Source: Methylobacterium dankookense
Lineage (GTDB): Bacteria; Pseudomonadota; Alphaproteobacteria; Rhizobiales; Beijerinckiaceae
Reading direction: 5' to 3'
Length of the DNA stretch: 35,082 bases
Assembly: GCF_902141855.1 (NCBI RefSeq)
Contig: NZ_CABFVH010000051.1
Span: 1 to 35,082, forward strand
This document shows, piece by piece, positions 16,453 to 23,186 of this stretch. Position 1 is the first letter of the stretch; each line of letters begins with the position of its first letter. The translations under genes and the position numbers were made by a program. The notes beneath the pieces were generated by a model, which had not been told where the DNA came from, did no database searches, and saw nothing but the letters and a program-made list of their open reading frames with translations.

Positions 16453-16832
16453 GCGCCGAGACGGCCCACCACGGCGACGAGCACGGCCACCACGACGGAG
16501 CGAGCCACGGCTCCCTGAGCGGCTACGTCACCGGCTTCGTGCTCTCGGTGATCCTCACAGCGATCCCGTTCTGGCTGGTGATGGCCCGCCCGGTCGAGAG
16601 CGCGCTCTGGACCGGGATCATCATCATGGCCTTCGCGGCGGTGCAGATCGTGGTCCACATGGTCTACTTCCTGCACATGAACACCAAGTCGGAAGGCGGC
16701 TGGACCATCCTGGCCCTGATCTTCACGGTGACCCTCGTGGTGATCACGCTTACCGGCTCGCTCTGGGTGATGCACCACCTCAACAGCAACATGATGCCCA
16801 TGTCGGTGCACGACATGCGTCACGCCCCTTGA
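16449..16832 (+). CDS. cyoD: Cytochrome bo3-type ubiquinol oxidase subunit IV
   Basis: A small 127-residue subunit with three transmembrane helices that helps assemble the CuB site. The central motif VQIVVHMVYFLHMN is diagnostic. The first 20 residues carry eight histidines (HHGDEHGHHDGASHG), more than I expect for CyoD. Together with the His-rich CyoA tail this suggests metal loading or storage at the complex, which is an inference. It overlaps cyoC by 4 bases. No cyoE (heme O synthase) follows; the next gene is SURF1 after a hairpin region. Confidence 0.95.
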   Translation: MSAETAHHGDEHGHHDGASHGSLSGYVTGFVLSVILTAIPFWLVMARPVESALWTGIIIMAFAAVQIVVHMVYFLHMNTKSEGGWTILALIFTVTLVVITLTGSLWVMHHLNSNMMPMSVHDMRHAP

Positions 16833-16839
16833 GGGCTGC

Positions 16840-16925
16840 GTCCATCCTCTCGTGACCCGAGGAGGATGGACCATAAGGCGAAGCCGTGGATGGCCCACGT
16901 CCCTGATCTCATGGATCAGGGACGT
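16840..16925 (+). terminator. Two consecutive hairpins between cyoD and SURF1
   Basis: Hairpin 1 pairs GTCCATCCTC (16840-16849) with GAGGATGGAC (16862-16871). Hairpin 2 is a perfect 12-bp stem: ACGTCCCTGATC (16897-16908) with GATCAGGGACGT (16914-16925) around TCATG. They begin 8 bases after the cyoD stop codon. No T-run follows at once, so they may attenuate transcription or protect the cyo mRNA 3' end rather than stop transcription fully before SURF1. Confidence 0.5.
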
Positions 16926-17015
16926 GCTTCATCTCCTTGTCGGAACGTATTTTTTCGCGTCGGACCGGCCATCGTTCCAGCGGGCTCCGCAGCTCTCTCG
17001 CTCAAGGGAACGGCC

Positions 17016-17747
17016 ATGCGGACGGGACCTGCCACGACCCGACGCAGCCTCGCCGGGCTTGCCGTCATCGACGCGCTGGCGGTGCTTCTCGTCGCCGCCC
17101 TCCTCGGGCTCGGTACCTGGCAGCTGCATCGCCGGGCCTGGAAGCTCGACCTCATCGCCCGCGTCGAGGCCAATGCCCATGGCGAGCCCGCCGCACCGCC
17201 CGGGCCCGGTGCCTGGCCGGAGATCGGCGAGCGCGACGCCTATCGGCGGCTCGCGCTCATCGGGACCTACCTGACCGGCCGCGACACCCTGGTCCAGGCG
17301 GTGACGGAGCGGGGCGGAGGATTCTGGGTGCTGACCCCGCTGCGGACGCGCGCGGGCTTCACGGTGCTGGTCAACCGCGGCTTCGTGCCGGAGCGCTCCG
17401 CGCCGCCGCCACCGGCGGGCGAGACCGCGCTTGCCGGCCTCCTGCGCCTGACCGAGCCGGGGGGCGCTTTCCTCCGCACCAACAACCCGGCGACGGATCG
17501 CTGGTACGCGCGCGATGTGGCCGCGATCGCGCAAGCGCGCGGCCTCTCGGCGGAGCCCGACGGCATCGCGCCCTATTTCGTCGATGCGGAACGCTCGGGA
17601 GAGGCCAACCCCGTGGGCGGCCTGACAGTGATCCGCTTCCGCAACGACCACTTGGTCTACGCGCTCACGTGGTACGCCCTCGCCCTGATGGTCGCAGGCG
17701 GCACCCTCTATCTCAACGTCGATGCGTGGCGGCGGCGCAGGCCCTGA
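17016..17747 (+). CDS. SURF1-family heme-copper oxidase assembly protein
   Basis: A 243-residue protein with the SURF1 layout: an N-terminal helix ending LGLGTWQLHRRAWK (about 13-36), a periplasmic domain with RRLALIGTYL, GFWVLTPLRT and VLVNRGFVP, and a C-terminal helix YALTWYALALMVAGG (about 215-235). The adjoining His and the TWY motif are the proposed heme-contact site. SURF1 proteins insert heme into oxidase subunit I. Its place behind cyoABCD suggests a quinol-oxidase-specific version, as described for Paracoccus Surf1q. The start at 17016 has AAGGGA 6 bases upstream; the open frame reaches back to 16866, but that would translate the hairpin region. Confidence 0.9.
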   Translation: MRTGPATTRRSLAGLAVIDALAVLLVAALLGLGTWQLHRRAWKLDLIARVEANAHGEPAAPPGPGAWPEIGERDAYRRLALIGTYLTGRDTLVQAVTERGGGFWVLTPLRTRAGFTVLVNRGFVPERSAPPPPAGETALAGLLRLTEPGGAFLRTNNPATDRWYARDVAAIAQARGLSAEPDGIAPYFVDAERSGEANPVGGLTVIRFRNDHLVYALTWYALALMVAGGTLYLNVDAWRRRRP

Positions 17748-17750
17748 CGA

Positions 17751-17924
17751 TCAGCGCCGGGTATCGTCGATCTGGGCGAGGAGCAGGGCGCGCAGGCGCG
17801 CGCCGGGCTCGTCGCGGGCGCGGCGATCCGCCAGGATCGCGGACCACAGGATGGCGGCCTCGCTGCGGTCGCCGGAATTGCGCGCCTGGGCGCGCGCCGG
17901 AGAGGACGTCTCACGACGGTTCAT
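17751..17924 (-). CDS. Small Arg/Ala-rich protein of unknown function (57 residues)
   Basis: The frame starts MNRRETSSPARAQARNSG, continues SEAAILWSAILADRRARD and ends LLLAQIDDTRR. A strong GGGAGGAATT ribosome site sits 5-6 bases before the ATG, which is why I accept so short a gene. It is basic, has no cysteine and no signal sequence, and is probably helical over most of its length. It ends 3 bases from the SURF1 stop on the opposite strand (convergent). I do not recognise a family. Confidence 0.6.
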   Translation of the reverse strand: MNRRETSSPARAQARNSGDRSEAAILWSAILADRRARDEPGARLRALLLAQIDDTRR

Positions 17925-18077
17925 GGCAATTCCTCCCGATTCGTCTCGGGTCGAGCCCGTTTCCGCGCCGGATTAGGCCCGTCGATTGCCACAGTCCAGC
18001 CCAAATCTCAGGCAGCACAGGACAGCCGCCCCGCTTCGTCAGGGCGATCGAAATGAATTCCATCGTGAATACAGATC

Positions 18078-18096
18078 GGCGCCCTCGCCGGGCGCC
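18078..18096 (-). terminator. Hairpin after the MucR-like gene
   Basis: GGCGCCC and GGGCGCC form a perfect 7-bp stem around a 5-base loop, extended by flanking GATC elements, 10 bases beyond the mucR-like stop codon. No T-run follows on the minus strand. It is the probable 3' end of that transcript. Confidence 0.4.
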
Positions 18097-18105
18097 GGAT
18101 CCGGA

Positions 18106-18564
18106 TCAGGCGGCGTCGCGCCGCCCGCCCGAGCGCTCCGCCTGGGCGCCGGGACGGCCGAGGCCGATCTCCTTGGCGAGCGCCGAGCGCTGGGCCGCGT
18201 AGCCCGGAGCGACCATGGGATAATCCGCCGGCAGCCCGTAGCGCTGGCGATAGGCCTGCGGTGTGAGGCCGTGCTTGGTCAGGTGCCGCTTCAGGGTCTT
18301 GTAGGGCTTGCCGTCGATGAAGCTGACGATTCCCTCGTCGGTGATCGACTTCCGGATCTGGGCAGGGGTCGGCCGCTCCACCTCGATCTCGGGCTCGGCT
18401 GCAACCGATCCGGCACCGGCAAGACCGGCGAGCGCCGCATGGACCTTGGCGATCAAGGCCGGCAGCTCGGCGGCCGGCACCGGATTGTTCGATACGTAGG
18501 CCGCGACGATGTCACCCGCGTACGCGATGATGTCGGGATTCTGACCCTGAAGTTCTTCTGCCAT
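18106..18564 (-). CDS. MucR/Ros-family transcriptional regulator with altered zinc finger
   Basis: A 152-residue DNA-binding protein of the family that controls exopolysaccharide, motility and symbiosis or virulence genes in Hyphomicrobiales. The C-terminal block is clear: YKTLKRHLTKHGLTPQAYRQ, then YGLPADYPMVAPGYA and RSALAKEIGLG. In Ros the finger is C-x2-C-x9-H-x3/4-H; here the first ligand is Ser81 (SFID), the second Asp84, with His94 and His98 kept. Mesorhizobium Ml proteins show the same kind of loss and still bind DNA without zinc, so it may remain functional. The start at 18564 (MAEELQGQ) is where family similarity begins; the open frame extends 72 codons further without similarity. 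The 285 bases upstream hold no other gene. Confidence 0.85.
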   Translation of the reverse strand: MAEELQGQNPDIIAYAGDIVAAYVSNNPVPAAELPALIAKVHAALAGLAGAGSVAAEPEIEVERPTPAQIRKSITDEGIVSFIDGKPYKTLKRHLTKHGLTPQAYRQRYGLPADYPMVAPGYAAQRSALAKEIGLGRPGAQAERSGGRRDAA

Positions 18565-18849
18565 CTGTGATCCAGTTGGTTGTCGTCGCCCCCGACATTG
18601 TCTTTCCGGGGGGCCGATCAAGGGGCCGGCCCCCGAGTCTTGCGCAGACCTCGCCGGCCGGGGATGCACGCCGCTCCCTTGCCGCCGTCGACCAGCCCCG
18701 ATCGGCCGAGGGATCTTTGACGACCATGCTGGTCCGCAGCCGCGGCTGTTACCTCCGGCCCGGCGCTGCAGAAACCACATGGATCAATACTGGATCGACC
18801 GGATGCCCCCGGACGACAATCCCCGCTCTCCGACGACGTCCACGCCGAA

Positions 18850-19701
18850 TCAGGCGCGCAGGCGGACCTGCATGCGGGGCAGGGGGGCCGGCCGGTCGAG
18901 CCCATATTCCTTGAGCGAGACCACGCGGACCGGCTCGTCCCGCCGCGCGATCACCACGCTGTTGTCGGGCACCGGTGTCCAGGTGGCTGGCTCCCGGTCG
19001 AGAGGCTCGGAGACGACGACCACGCCGGCCTCGCCCTCGCGGTAGTACATGCTGTTGGCGTCGTCGTTGGCCGCGTAGCGGAAGGCGTAGAGGTCGCGCC
19101 CGTCGGCGAGCGCCGCGGTGAAGCGGAAGGGGTGGCCGCCCTCGTTGCCGCCGACGAGGTCGGTGATCGTGGCGAGCGTCCGTGCGGTGGCGGCGACGGG
19201 GTCGCGCGGCTCGCCGGCTTCGCCGCCCGGCCCCATCAGCCCGGCGCCGAGGATCGCCAGGAACAGGGCCTCCGAATCCGTGGTGCCACCGCGGGTCGGA
19301 TAGAGCTCGTCCGGGATCAGCGCCTCGATGCGGCGGCGCAGCCGGGTCCAGTCCCCGACATAGCCGTTGTGCATGAACAGCCACGGGCCGCAGGTGAAGG
19401 GATGGCAGTTCGGCCGGGTGATCGGCGTGCCGGTCGCCGCCCGGACATGGCCGAAGAACAGGTGCGAGTGCAGGTGGCGGCAGAGGTAGCGCAGGTTGTC
19501 GTCCGACCAGGCCGGCTGGACCTCTCGGTAGCGGCCGGGCTCGGGATGGTCGCCGTACCAGCCGAGGCCGAACCCGTCGCCGTTGGTGGCGGCGGTGGAT
19601 TCCAGCGCCTGGATGCTCTGCGAGACGAGCGAGTGCGCGGGCTCCGTGACGTAGCGCTCAAGCGGTATCGTGCGGCCCCGGTAGGCGATCCAGCGGCACA
19701 T
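18850..19701 (-). CDS. Class II glutamine amidotransferase domain protein (YafJ-like)
   Basis: A 283-residue stand-alone N-terminal-nucleophile glutaminase. After Met removal, Cys2 (MCRWIAYRG) would be the nucleophile. Supporting motifs are SIQALESTAATNGDGFGLGWYG, FFGHVRAATGTPITRPNCHPF and LFMHNGYVGDW. It would release ammonia from glutamine, but no synthetase domain is attached, so the acceptor is unknown. The start is set by GGGAGGGAG 7-8 bases upstream. It lies downstream of the asparagine-synthase-type gene on the same strand, 236 bases away with a strong hairpin between. EgtC of ergothioneine synthesis is related, but no egtB or egtD is present here. Confidence 0.85.
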   Translation of the reverse strand: MCRWIAYRGRTIPLERYVTEPAHSLVSQSIQALESTAATNGDGFGLGWYGDHPEPGRYREVQPAWSDDNLRYLCRHLHSHLFFGHVRAATGTPITRPNCHPFTCGPWLFMHNGYVGDWTRLRRRIEALIPDELYPTRGGTTDSEALFLAILGAGLMGPGGEAGEPRDPVAATARTLATITDLVGGNEGGHPFRFTAALADGRDLYAFRYAANDDANSMYYREGEAGVVVVSEPLDREPATWTPVPDNSVVIARRDEPVRVVSLKEYGLDRPAPLPRMQVRLRA

Positions 19702-19837
19702 ATGGGGCTCCCTCCCGTGTCTGTCCCGCGCTCGCCTTTCCGGACGATCGTGGAGAAACCGCGTCACCTTGAGCGCAGCGGCGGGGCGCGAGCCGGCAAA
19801 GCCGATCACGTCCCCGCGCGATGAACCGGCCTCATAC

Positions 19838-19872
19838 GACATCCGGTTGATCCCTTCGGGATGGCAGATGTC
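19838..19872. repeat. Imperfect intergenic hairpin around ATCCCTTCGGGAT
   Basis: GACATC (19838-19843) pairs with GATGTC (19867-19872), and the inner ATCCC-TTC-GGGAT (19850-19862) forms a tight tetraloop-like hairpin. It lies between the two amidotransferase genes. I recall similar AACCGGAT/GATCCC elements in Methylobacterium intergenic DNA, but only one copy is in this window. Confidence 0.4.
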
Positions 19873-19900
19873 GACTTCGCTCAGACGCCGTGCGGGCTTG

Positions 19901-19941
19901 CTGATCCCGCGTCCGGTCCGATCGACCGGACGCGGGATCAG
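19901..19941 (-). terminator. Perfect 17-bp inverted repeat overlapping the asnO-like stop codon
   Basis: CTGATCCCGCGTCCGGT (19901-19917) and ACCGGACGCGGGATCAG (19925-19941) pair completely around a 7-base loop. The stop codon of the upstream amidotransferase (19938-19940, minus strand) lies inside the outer arm. There is no T-run. This is the longest perfect hairpin I found in the window and is probably the 3' end of that mRNA. Confidence 0.6.
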
Positions 19942-21707
19942 ATGTCGTGCGCCTGCAGCCAGGCCTCCAGCAGGGCGACCTGCCAGAGCTTCGAATGTCC
20001 CTTGGGCGTCAGGGTCCCGTCGGGATCGGCGAGCAGGTGGTCGACGTAGGTTCGGCTGAAGAGGCCGCGCTCCCGCGCCGCGGGGCTGTCGAGCACGTCG
20101 CGCACGAAGTCCATGTAGGGTCCGCGGATGTGCTTCAAGGCGGGGACGGGGAAATAGCCCTTCGGCCGGTCGATCACCTCGGCGGGCAGCACCGCGCGGG
20201 CGGCCTCCTTGAGGATGTGCTTGCCGCCGCCCTTCACCTTCAGCGCGGCGGGCACGCGCGCGGCGAGCTCCACCAGCTCGTGGTCGAGGAAGGGGACCCG
20301 CGCCTCCAGGCCGCAGGCCATGGTCATGTTGTCGACCCGCTTGACGGGGTCGTCCACCAGCATGATCTGCGTGTCGAGCTGGAGTATCTTGTCGACGGGG
20401 TCCTGCGCCGCGATCCCACGGAGGAAGCTCTCCACGAAGTCGCGGCTGTAGTCCGGGCCGAGCCATGCCGGGGCCAGGGTCTCGCGCATCTCGGCATGGT
20501 CGCGGTCGAAATAGACGCGGGCATAGTCCGCGGCTGGATCCGTCGAGCCGACCATCTTCGGGTACCAATGGTATCCGCCGAAGATCTCGTCGGCGCCCTG
20601 GCCGCTCTGCACCACCTTCACGTGCCTCGAGACCTCCTGCGACAGGAGCAGGAAGGCGACCGCGTCGTGGCTCATCTGCGGCTCGGACATCGCGCGGATC
20701 GCGAGCGGCAGAGCCTCGAGCGTGCGCGCGGCGTCCACCGCGATCTTGATGTGGTCGGTCTCGAAAGTCTCCGCGACGAGGTCGGAATATTTGAACTCGT
20801 CGCCCTCGACGCCGTTCACTGCGTCGAAACCGACGGCGAAGGTCTTGAGGCCGGTCTGGCCCTTGTGCGCGAGCAGGGCCACGAGGAGCGAGCTGTCGAG
20901 CCCCCCTGAGAGCAGCACGCCGGTCGGCACGTCGGCGATCTGGCGCCGCTCGACCGCGAGCGCGAGCATGTCGAGGATGCGGGCACGCCAATCGGCCTCG
21001 GTGAGGGTCGCGTCCTCGGGCCGCGGGCCGACCTCCAGGGTCCAGTAGGTCTCCTGCCGCCGGGTGCCGTCGGGCTCCACCGTGAGCAGGGTGGCGGGCG
21101 GCAGCTTCTTCACGCCCTTGAGGATGGTGTTCGGCGCCGGCACCACGGCGTGGAAGCTCATGTAGGTGTGCAGGCCCGCCGGATCGATCGCGGTGTCGAC
21201 CTCGCCCGCGGCGAGCAAAGCCGGCAGGGAGGAGGCGAAACGCAGGGCGCCCGCCACCTCGGCGAGGTAGAGCGGCTTGATGCCGAGCCGGTCGCGCCCG
21301 AGCACGACACGGCCGCTGTCGCGCTCGTGGATCGCGAAGGCGAACATGCCGAGGAACCGATGAACGCAAGCTCTTCCCCAGGCGTGATAAGCTTTGAGGA
21401 TGACTTCGGTGTCGCTTGTCGAGAAGAAGCGGTAACCTTTGGCCGACAGCTCCTCGCGCAGGGCCGGGTAGTTGTAGATGCAGCCGTTGAAGACGGCCGC
21501 GAGGCCGAGCTCGGAATCGACCATCGGCTGCTGGCCGGCCTCCGAGAGGTCGATGATCTTGAGCCTGCGGTGGCCGAAGGCGATGCGGCCCTGCTGATGG
21601 AGGCCCGAGGCGTCCGGACCGCGGGGCGCGAGGCAGCCCATCATGGCGCGCACCGCGCCCGCATCGGCCGGGCCGTCGAACCTGATCTCTCCGGCAATTC
21701 CGCACAT
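19938..21707 (-). CDS. asnO: Asparagine synthase-family amidotransferase, probable N-acetylglutaminylglutamine amidotransferase
   Basis: A 589-residue two-domain enzyme. The N-terminal glutaminase has Cys2 (MCGIAGEIRFDG), PRGPDASG, GHRRLKIIDLS and FNGCIYNY; the C-terminal ATP-pyrophosphatase domain has LLSGGLDSSLLVAL, SGQGADEIFGGYHWYP and KYSDLVAETF. Length and motifs such as MSFHAVVPAPNTILKGVKKLPPA fit the subgroup that amidates N-acetylglutaminylglutamine to the osmoprotectant NAGGN rather than ordinary AsnB. In other bacteria this gene sits with the dipeptide synthetase gene ngg; no such neighbour is present here, so the pathway call rests on subgroup resemblance. The preceding 150 bases hold no evident gene. 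General asparagine synthetase is the alternative. Confidence 0.75.
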   Translation of the reverse strand: MCGIAGEIRFDGPADAGAVRAMMGCLAPRGPDASGLHQQGRIAFGHRRLKIIDLSEAGQQPMVDSELGLAAVFNGCIYNYPALREELSAKGYRFFSTSDTEVILKAYHAWGRACVHRFLGMFAFAIHERDSGRVVLGRDRLGIKPLYLAEVAGALRFASSLPALLAAGEVDTAIDPAGLHTYMSFHAVVPAPNTILKGVKKLPPATLLTVEPDGTRRQETYWTLEVGPRPEDATLTEADWRARILDMLALAVERRQIADVPTGVLLSGGLDSSLLVALLAHKGQTGLKTFAVGFDAVNGVEGDEFKYSDLVAETFETDHIKIAVDAARTLEALPLAIRAMSEPQMSHDAVAFLLLSQEVSRHVKVVQSGQGADEIFGGYHWYPKMVGSTDPAADYARVYFDRDHAEMRETLAPAWLGPDYSRDFVESFLRGIAAQDPVDKILQLDTQIMLVDDPVKRVDNMTMACGLEARVPFLDHELVELAARVPAALKVKGGGKHILKEAARAVLPAEVIDRPKGYFPVPALKHIRGPYMDFVRDVLDSPAARERGLFSRTYVDHLLADPDGTLTPKGHSKLWQVALLEAWLQAHDI

Positions 21708-21857
21708 GGCAGCCGACCGCTCCTTCGCTCGCGACGCGCCCGAGCGGCAGAACCGGCGGCGCGGCCCCGACGTTCCCGGCGGCGTGGCAGCGCAGCCCGA
21801 GCCATGCTCCGGGCGCGCGGCTCAAGCCGTGGGCGGGGATCGGCGTGCGGTATGGGA

Positions 21858-22073
21858 TCAGATGCGGGTGCCGTCGTCCTTCGGCGGCTTGCCGCAGCGG
21901 AAGCGCGCGACGCGCCAGCGGTCGTGGCTGTTCTGCCAGGCGGCCATCTGGGGCTGGGCCACGGTCATGCACTGCATCGGGGTCTGCACCTCTTCATTGA
22001 AGTGGTGCACGCGCATCACGCAGTGGGTGGGATTGGCGACGAGGCAGGTGAGGAAGTAGAGCCCGTAGAGCAT
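21858..22073 (-). CDS. Hypothetical 71-residue protein with Cys and His
   Basis: It starts MLYGLYFLTCLVANPTHC, with a short hydrophobic beginning, then VHHFNEEVQTPMQCMTV and ends CGKPPKDDGTRI. Cysteines at about 10, 18, 35 and 60 may form disulfides or bind metal. An AGGGAA ribosome site precedes the ATG. I recall similar short proteins in Methylobacterium (a Leu-rich start, then EVQTP-x-xCMT) of unknown function. The hydrophobic start is too polar after residue 13 for a clear signal peptide. Confidence 0.65.
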   Translation of the reverse strand: MLYGLYFLTCLVANPTHCVMRVHHFNEEVQTPMQCMTVAQPQMAAWQNSHDRWRVARFRCGKPPKDDGTRI

Positions 22074-22322
22074 GCAGCATTCCCTGTCGTTCGGCGCGCG
22101 TCTCCTCCGGTCGGCGATTGATCTTGCCCCTGCAGTGGCAAGGGCCGTGCCGGCTCAACGCCGCGACCGCGGGTCGCATGCGGCGCGTGTCCAAAATGTC
22201 GCAGGCACGATCCGTGCAGGACGAGGCGATGCCCGACGGTCCGGCCGCCCCGGCTGCGCGATTTCGCCAAAAAGCCGTGCTGTCGTCGCGACCGACCCCT
22301 TTCGCACCCGACACGGATCCTG

Positions 22323-22850
22323 ATGCCGCGCCCGACCGCCATTCTGCGCCCGACCATCGCCCTGCTCCTCGTAGCCCTCGCCCTGCCGGCGTATGCCGCC
22401 GAGCCGATCACGGGGCACGCCACGGTGATCGACGGTGACACGATCGAGCTGATGGGCAAGCGGATCGACCTGCACGGCATCGACGCGCCGGAAGCGGCCC
22501 AGACCTGCGAGACGGCGCACGGGACGAGCTACCGCTGCGGGCAGGCCTCGGCCGCGGCCCTGCGCGGGCACATCGGCACCGCCGACGTCACCTGCGAGCC
22601 CCGGAGCACGGATGCCCGGGGCCGCGTCTCGGCGGTCTGCCGCGTCGGGGGAGAGGATGTCGCAGCCTGGATGGCCGCCCACGGCCACGCCCTGGCGAAC
22701 CGCCGCCAGACGCAGGCCTACCTGCAGCAGGAGCGCCGTGCCTGGGCGACCCGGCGGGGCCTGTGGGCGGGCACCTTCGAGGAGCCCGCGGACTGGCGGC
22801 AGGCACGCCACCGGGCCGAGGCCGCGGCGCATGCGGCCGCGGCGGATTGA
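22323..22850 (+). CDS. Secreted thermonuclease-like (SNase) protein with substituted active-site Arg
   Basis: A 175-residue protein with a Sec signal peptide (residues 1-25, cut after AYA) and an SNase fold: ATVIDGDTIELMGKRI, LHGIDAPEAAQ, DARGRVSAVC and WMAAHGHALAN. Calcium-dependent Staphylococcus nuclease uses Arg35, Glu43 and Arg87 with Asp40. Here Asp54, Glu57 and Arg101 are present, but the position of Arg35 is Asp49 (IDLHGIDAPE). Loss of that arginine normally cripples catalysis, so it may bind nucleic acid or act differently. Four cysteines (62, 72, 91, 106) may form disulfides outside the cytoplasm. It ends 20 bases from a convergent small gene. The 249 bases upstream hold no other gene I can support. 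Confidence 0.85.
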   Translation: MPRPTAILRPTIALLLVALALPAYAAEPITGHATVIDGDTIELMGKRIDLHGIDAPEAAQTCETAHGTSYRCGQASAAALRGHIGTADVTCEPRSTDARGRVSAVCRVGGEDVAAWMAAHGHALANRRQTQAYLQQERRAWATRRGLWAGTFEEPADWRQARHRAEAAAHAAAAD

Positions 22851-22869
22851 GCCGGAACCGACGCCGCTC

Positions 22870-23103
22870 TCAATCGGGAATGGCGTAGCCGATCGCGCTG
22901 AAGACCAGGGCGAGGGCGGTGAGGCGCGCCGCGAACCGTGTCGCGGGGCCGAACGGCCAGGGCTCCGCGGGGGCGGGATCGTGCTCGTAGCGGGCGAGCA
23001 GCGTCTCGAAGGTCGGAAGCGCCCGGATCGCGAGGCGGAGCCAGAGGCCGAGCGCCGCGAGCCCGATGAGCAGGCCCCCGTAGGTGAAGCTGTCGTCCAG
23101 CAC
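22870..23103 (-). CDS. Small two-helix membrane protein of unknown function
   Basis: A 77-residue protein. Helix 1 is YGGLLIGLAALGLWLRLAI (about 8-26), helix 2 is TALALVFSAIGYAIPD at the end (62-77), and a polar loop between them contains a PAPAEPWPFG stretch. I recognise no family. A GAGGGTTCCGTG sequence upstream gives a modest ribosome site. It is downstream of the alpha/beta hydrolase on the same strand (83-base gap). Confidence 0.55.
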   Translation of the reverse strand: MLDDSFTYGGLLIGLAALGLWLRLAIRALPTFETLLARYEHDPAPAEPWPFGPATRFAARLTALALVFSAIGYAIPD

Positions 23104-23186
23104 GGAACCCTCGTCCTGCCAGACCCCCTTGGCACAACCTTAAGGCGCAGCCGGCCGGCGAGGCAAGACGGATCCCGCGCTCGGCT

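Noticed and set aside
16866..17015. N-terminal extension of SURF1 to position 16866
   Set aside because: It would translate the hairpin region; family similarity and a ribosome site begin at 17016.
18850..19701. EgtC (ergothioneine pathway hydrolase)
   Set aside because: No egtB, egtD or egtA nearby, and the start MCRWIAYRG is of the general YafJ type.
18850..21972. A single 1040-codon open frame on the minus strand covering both amidotransferases
   Set aside because: Only its last part (MCRWIAY onward) encodes a real protein; the rest is the wrong frame of the asnO-like gene, kept open by high GC.
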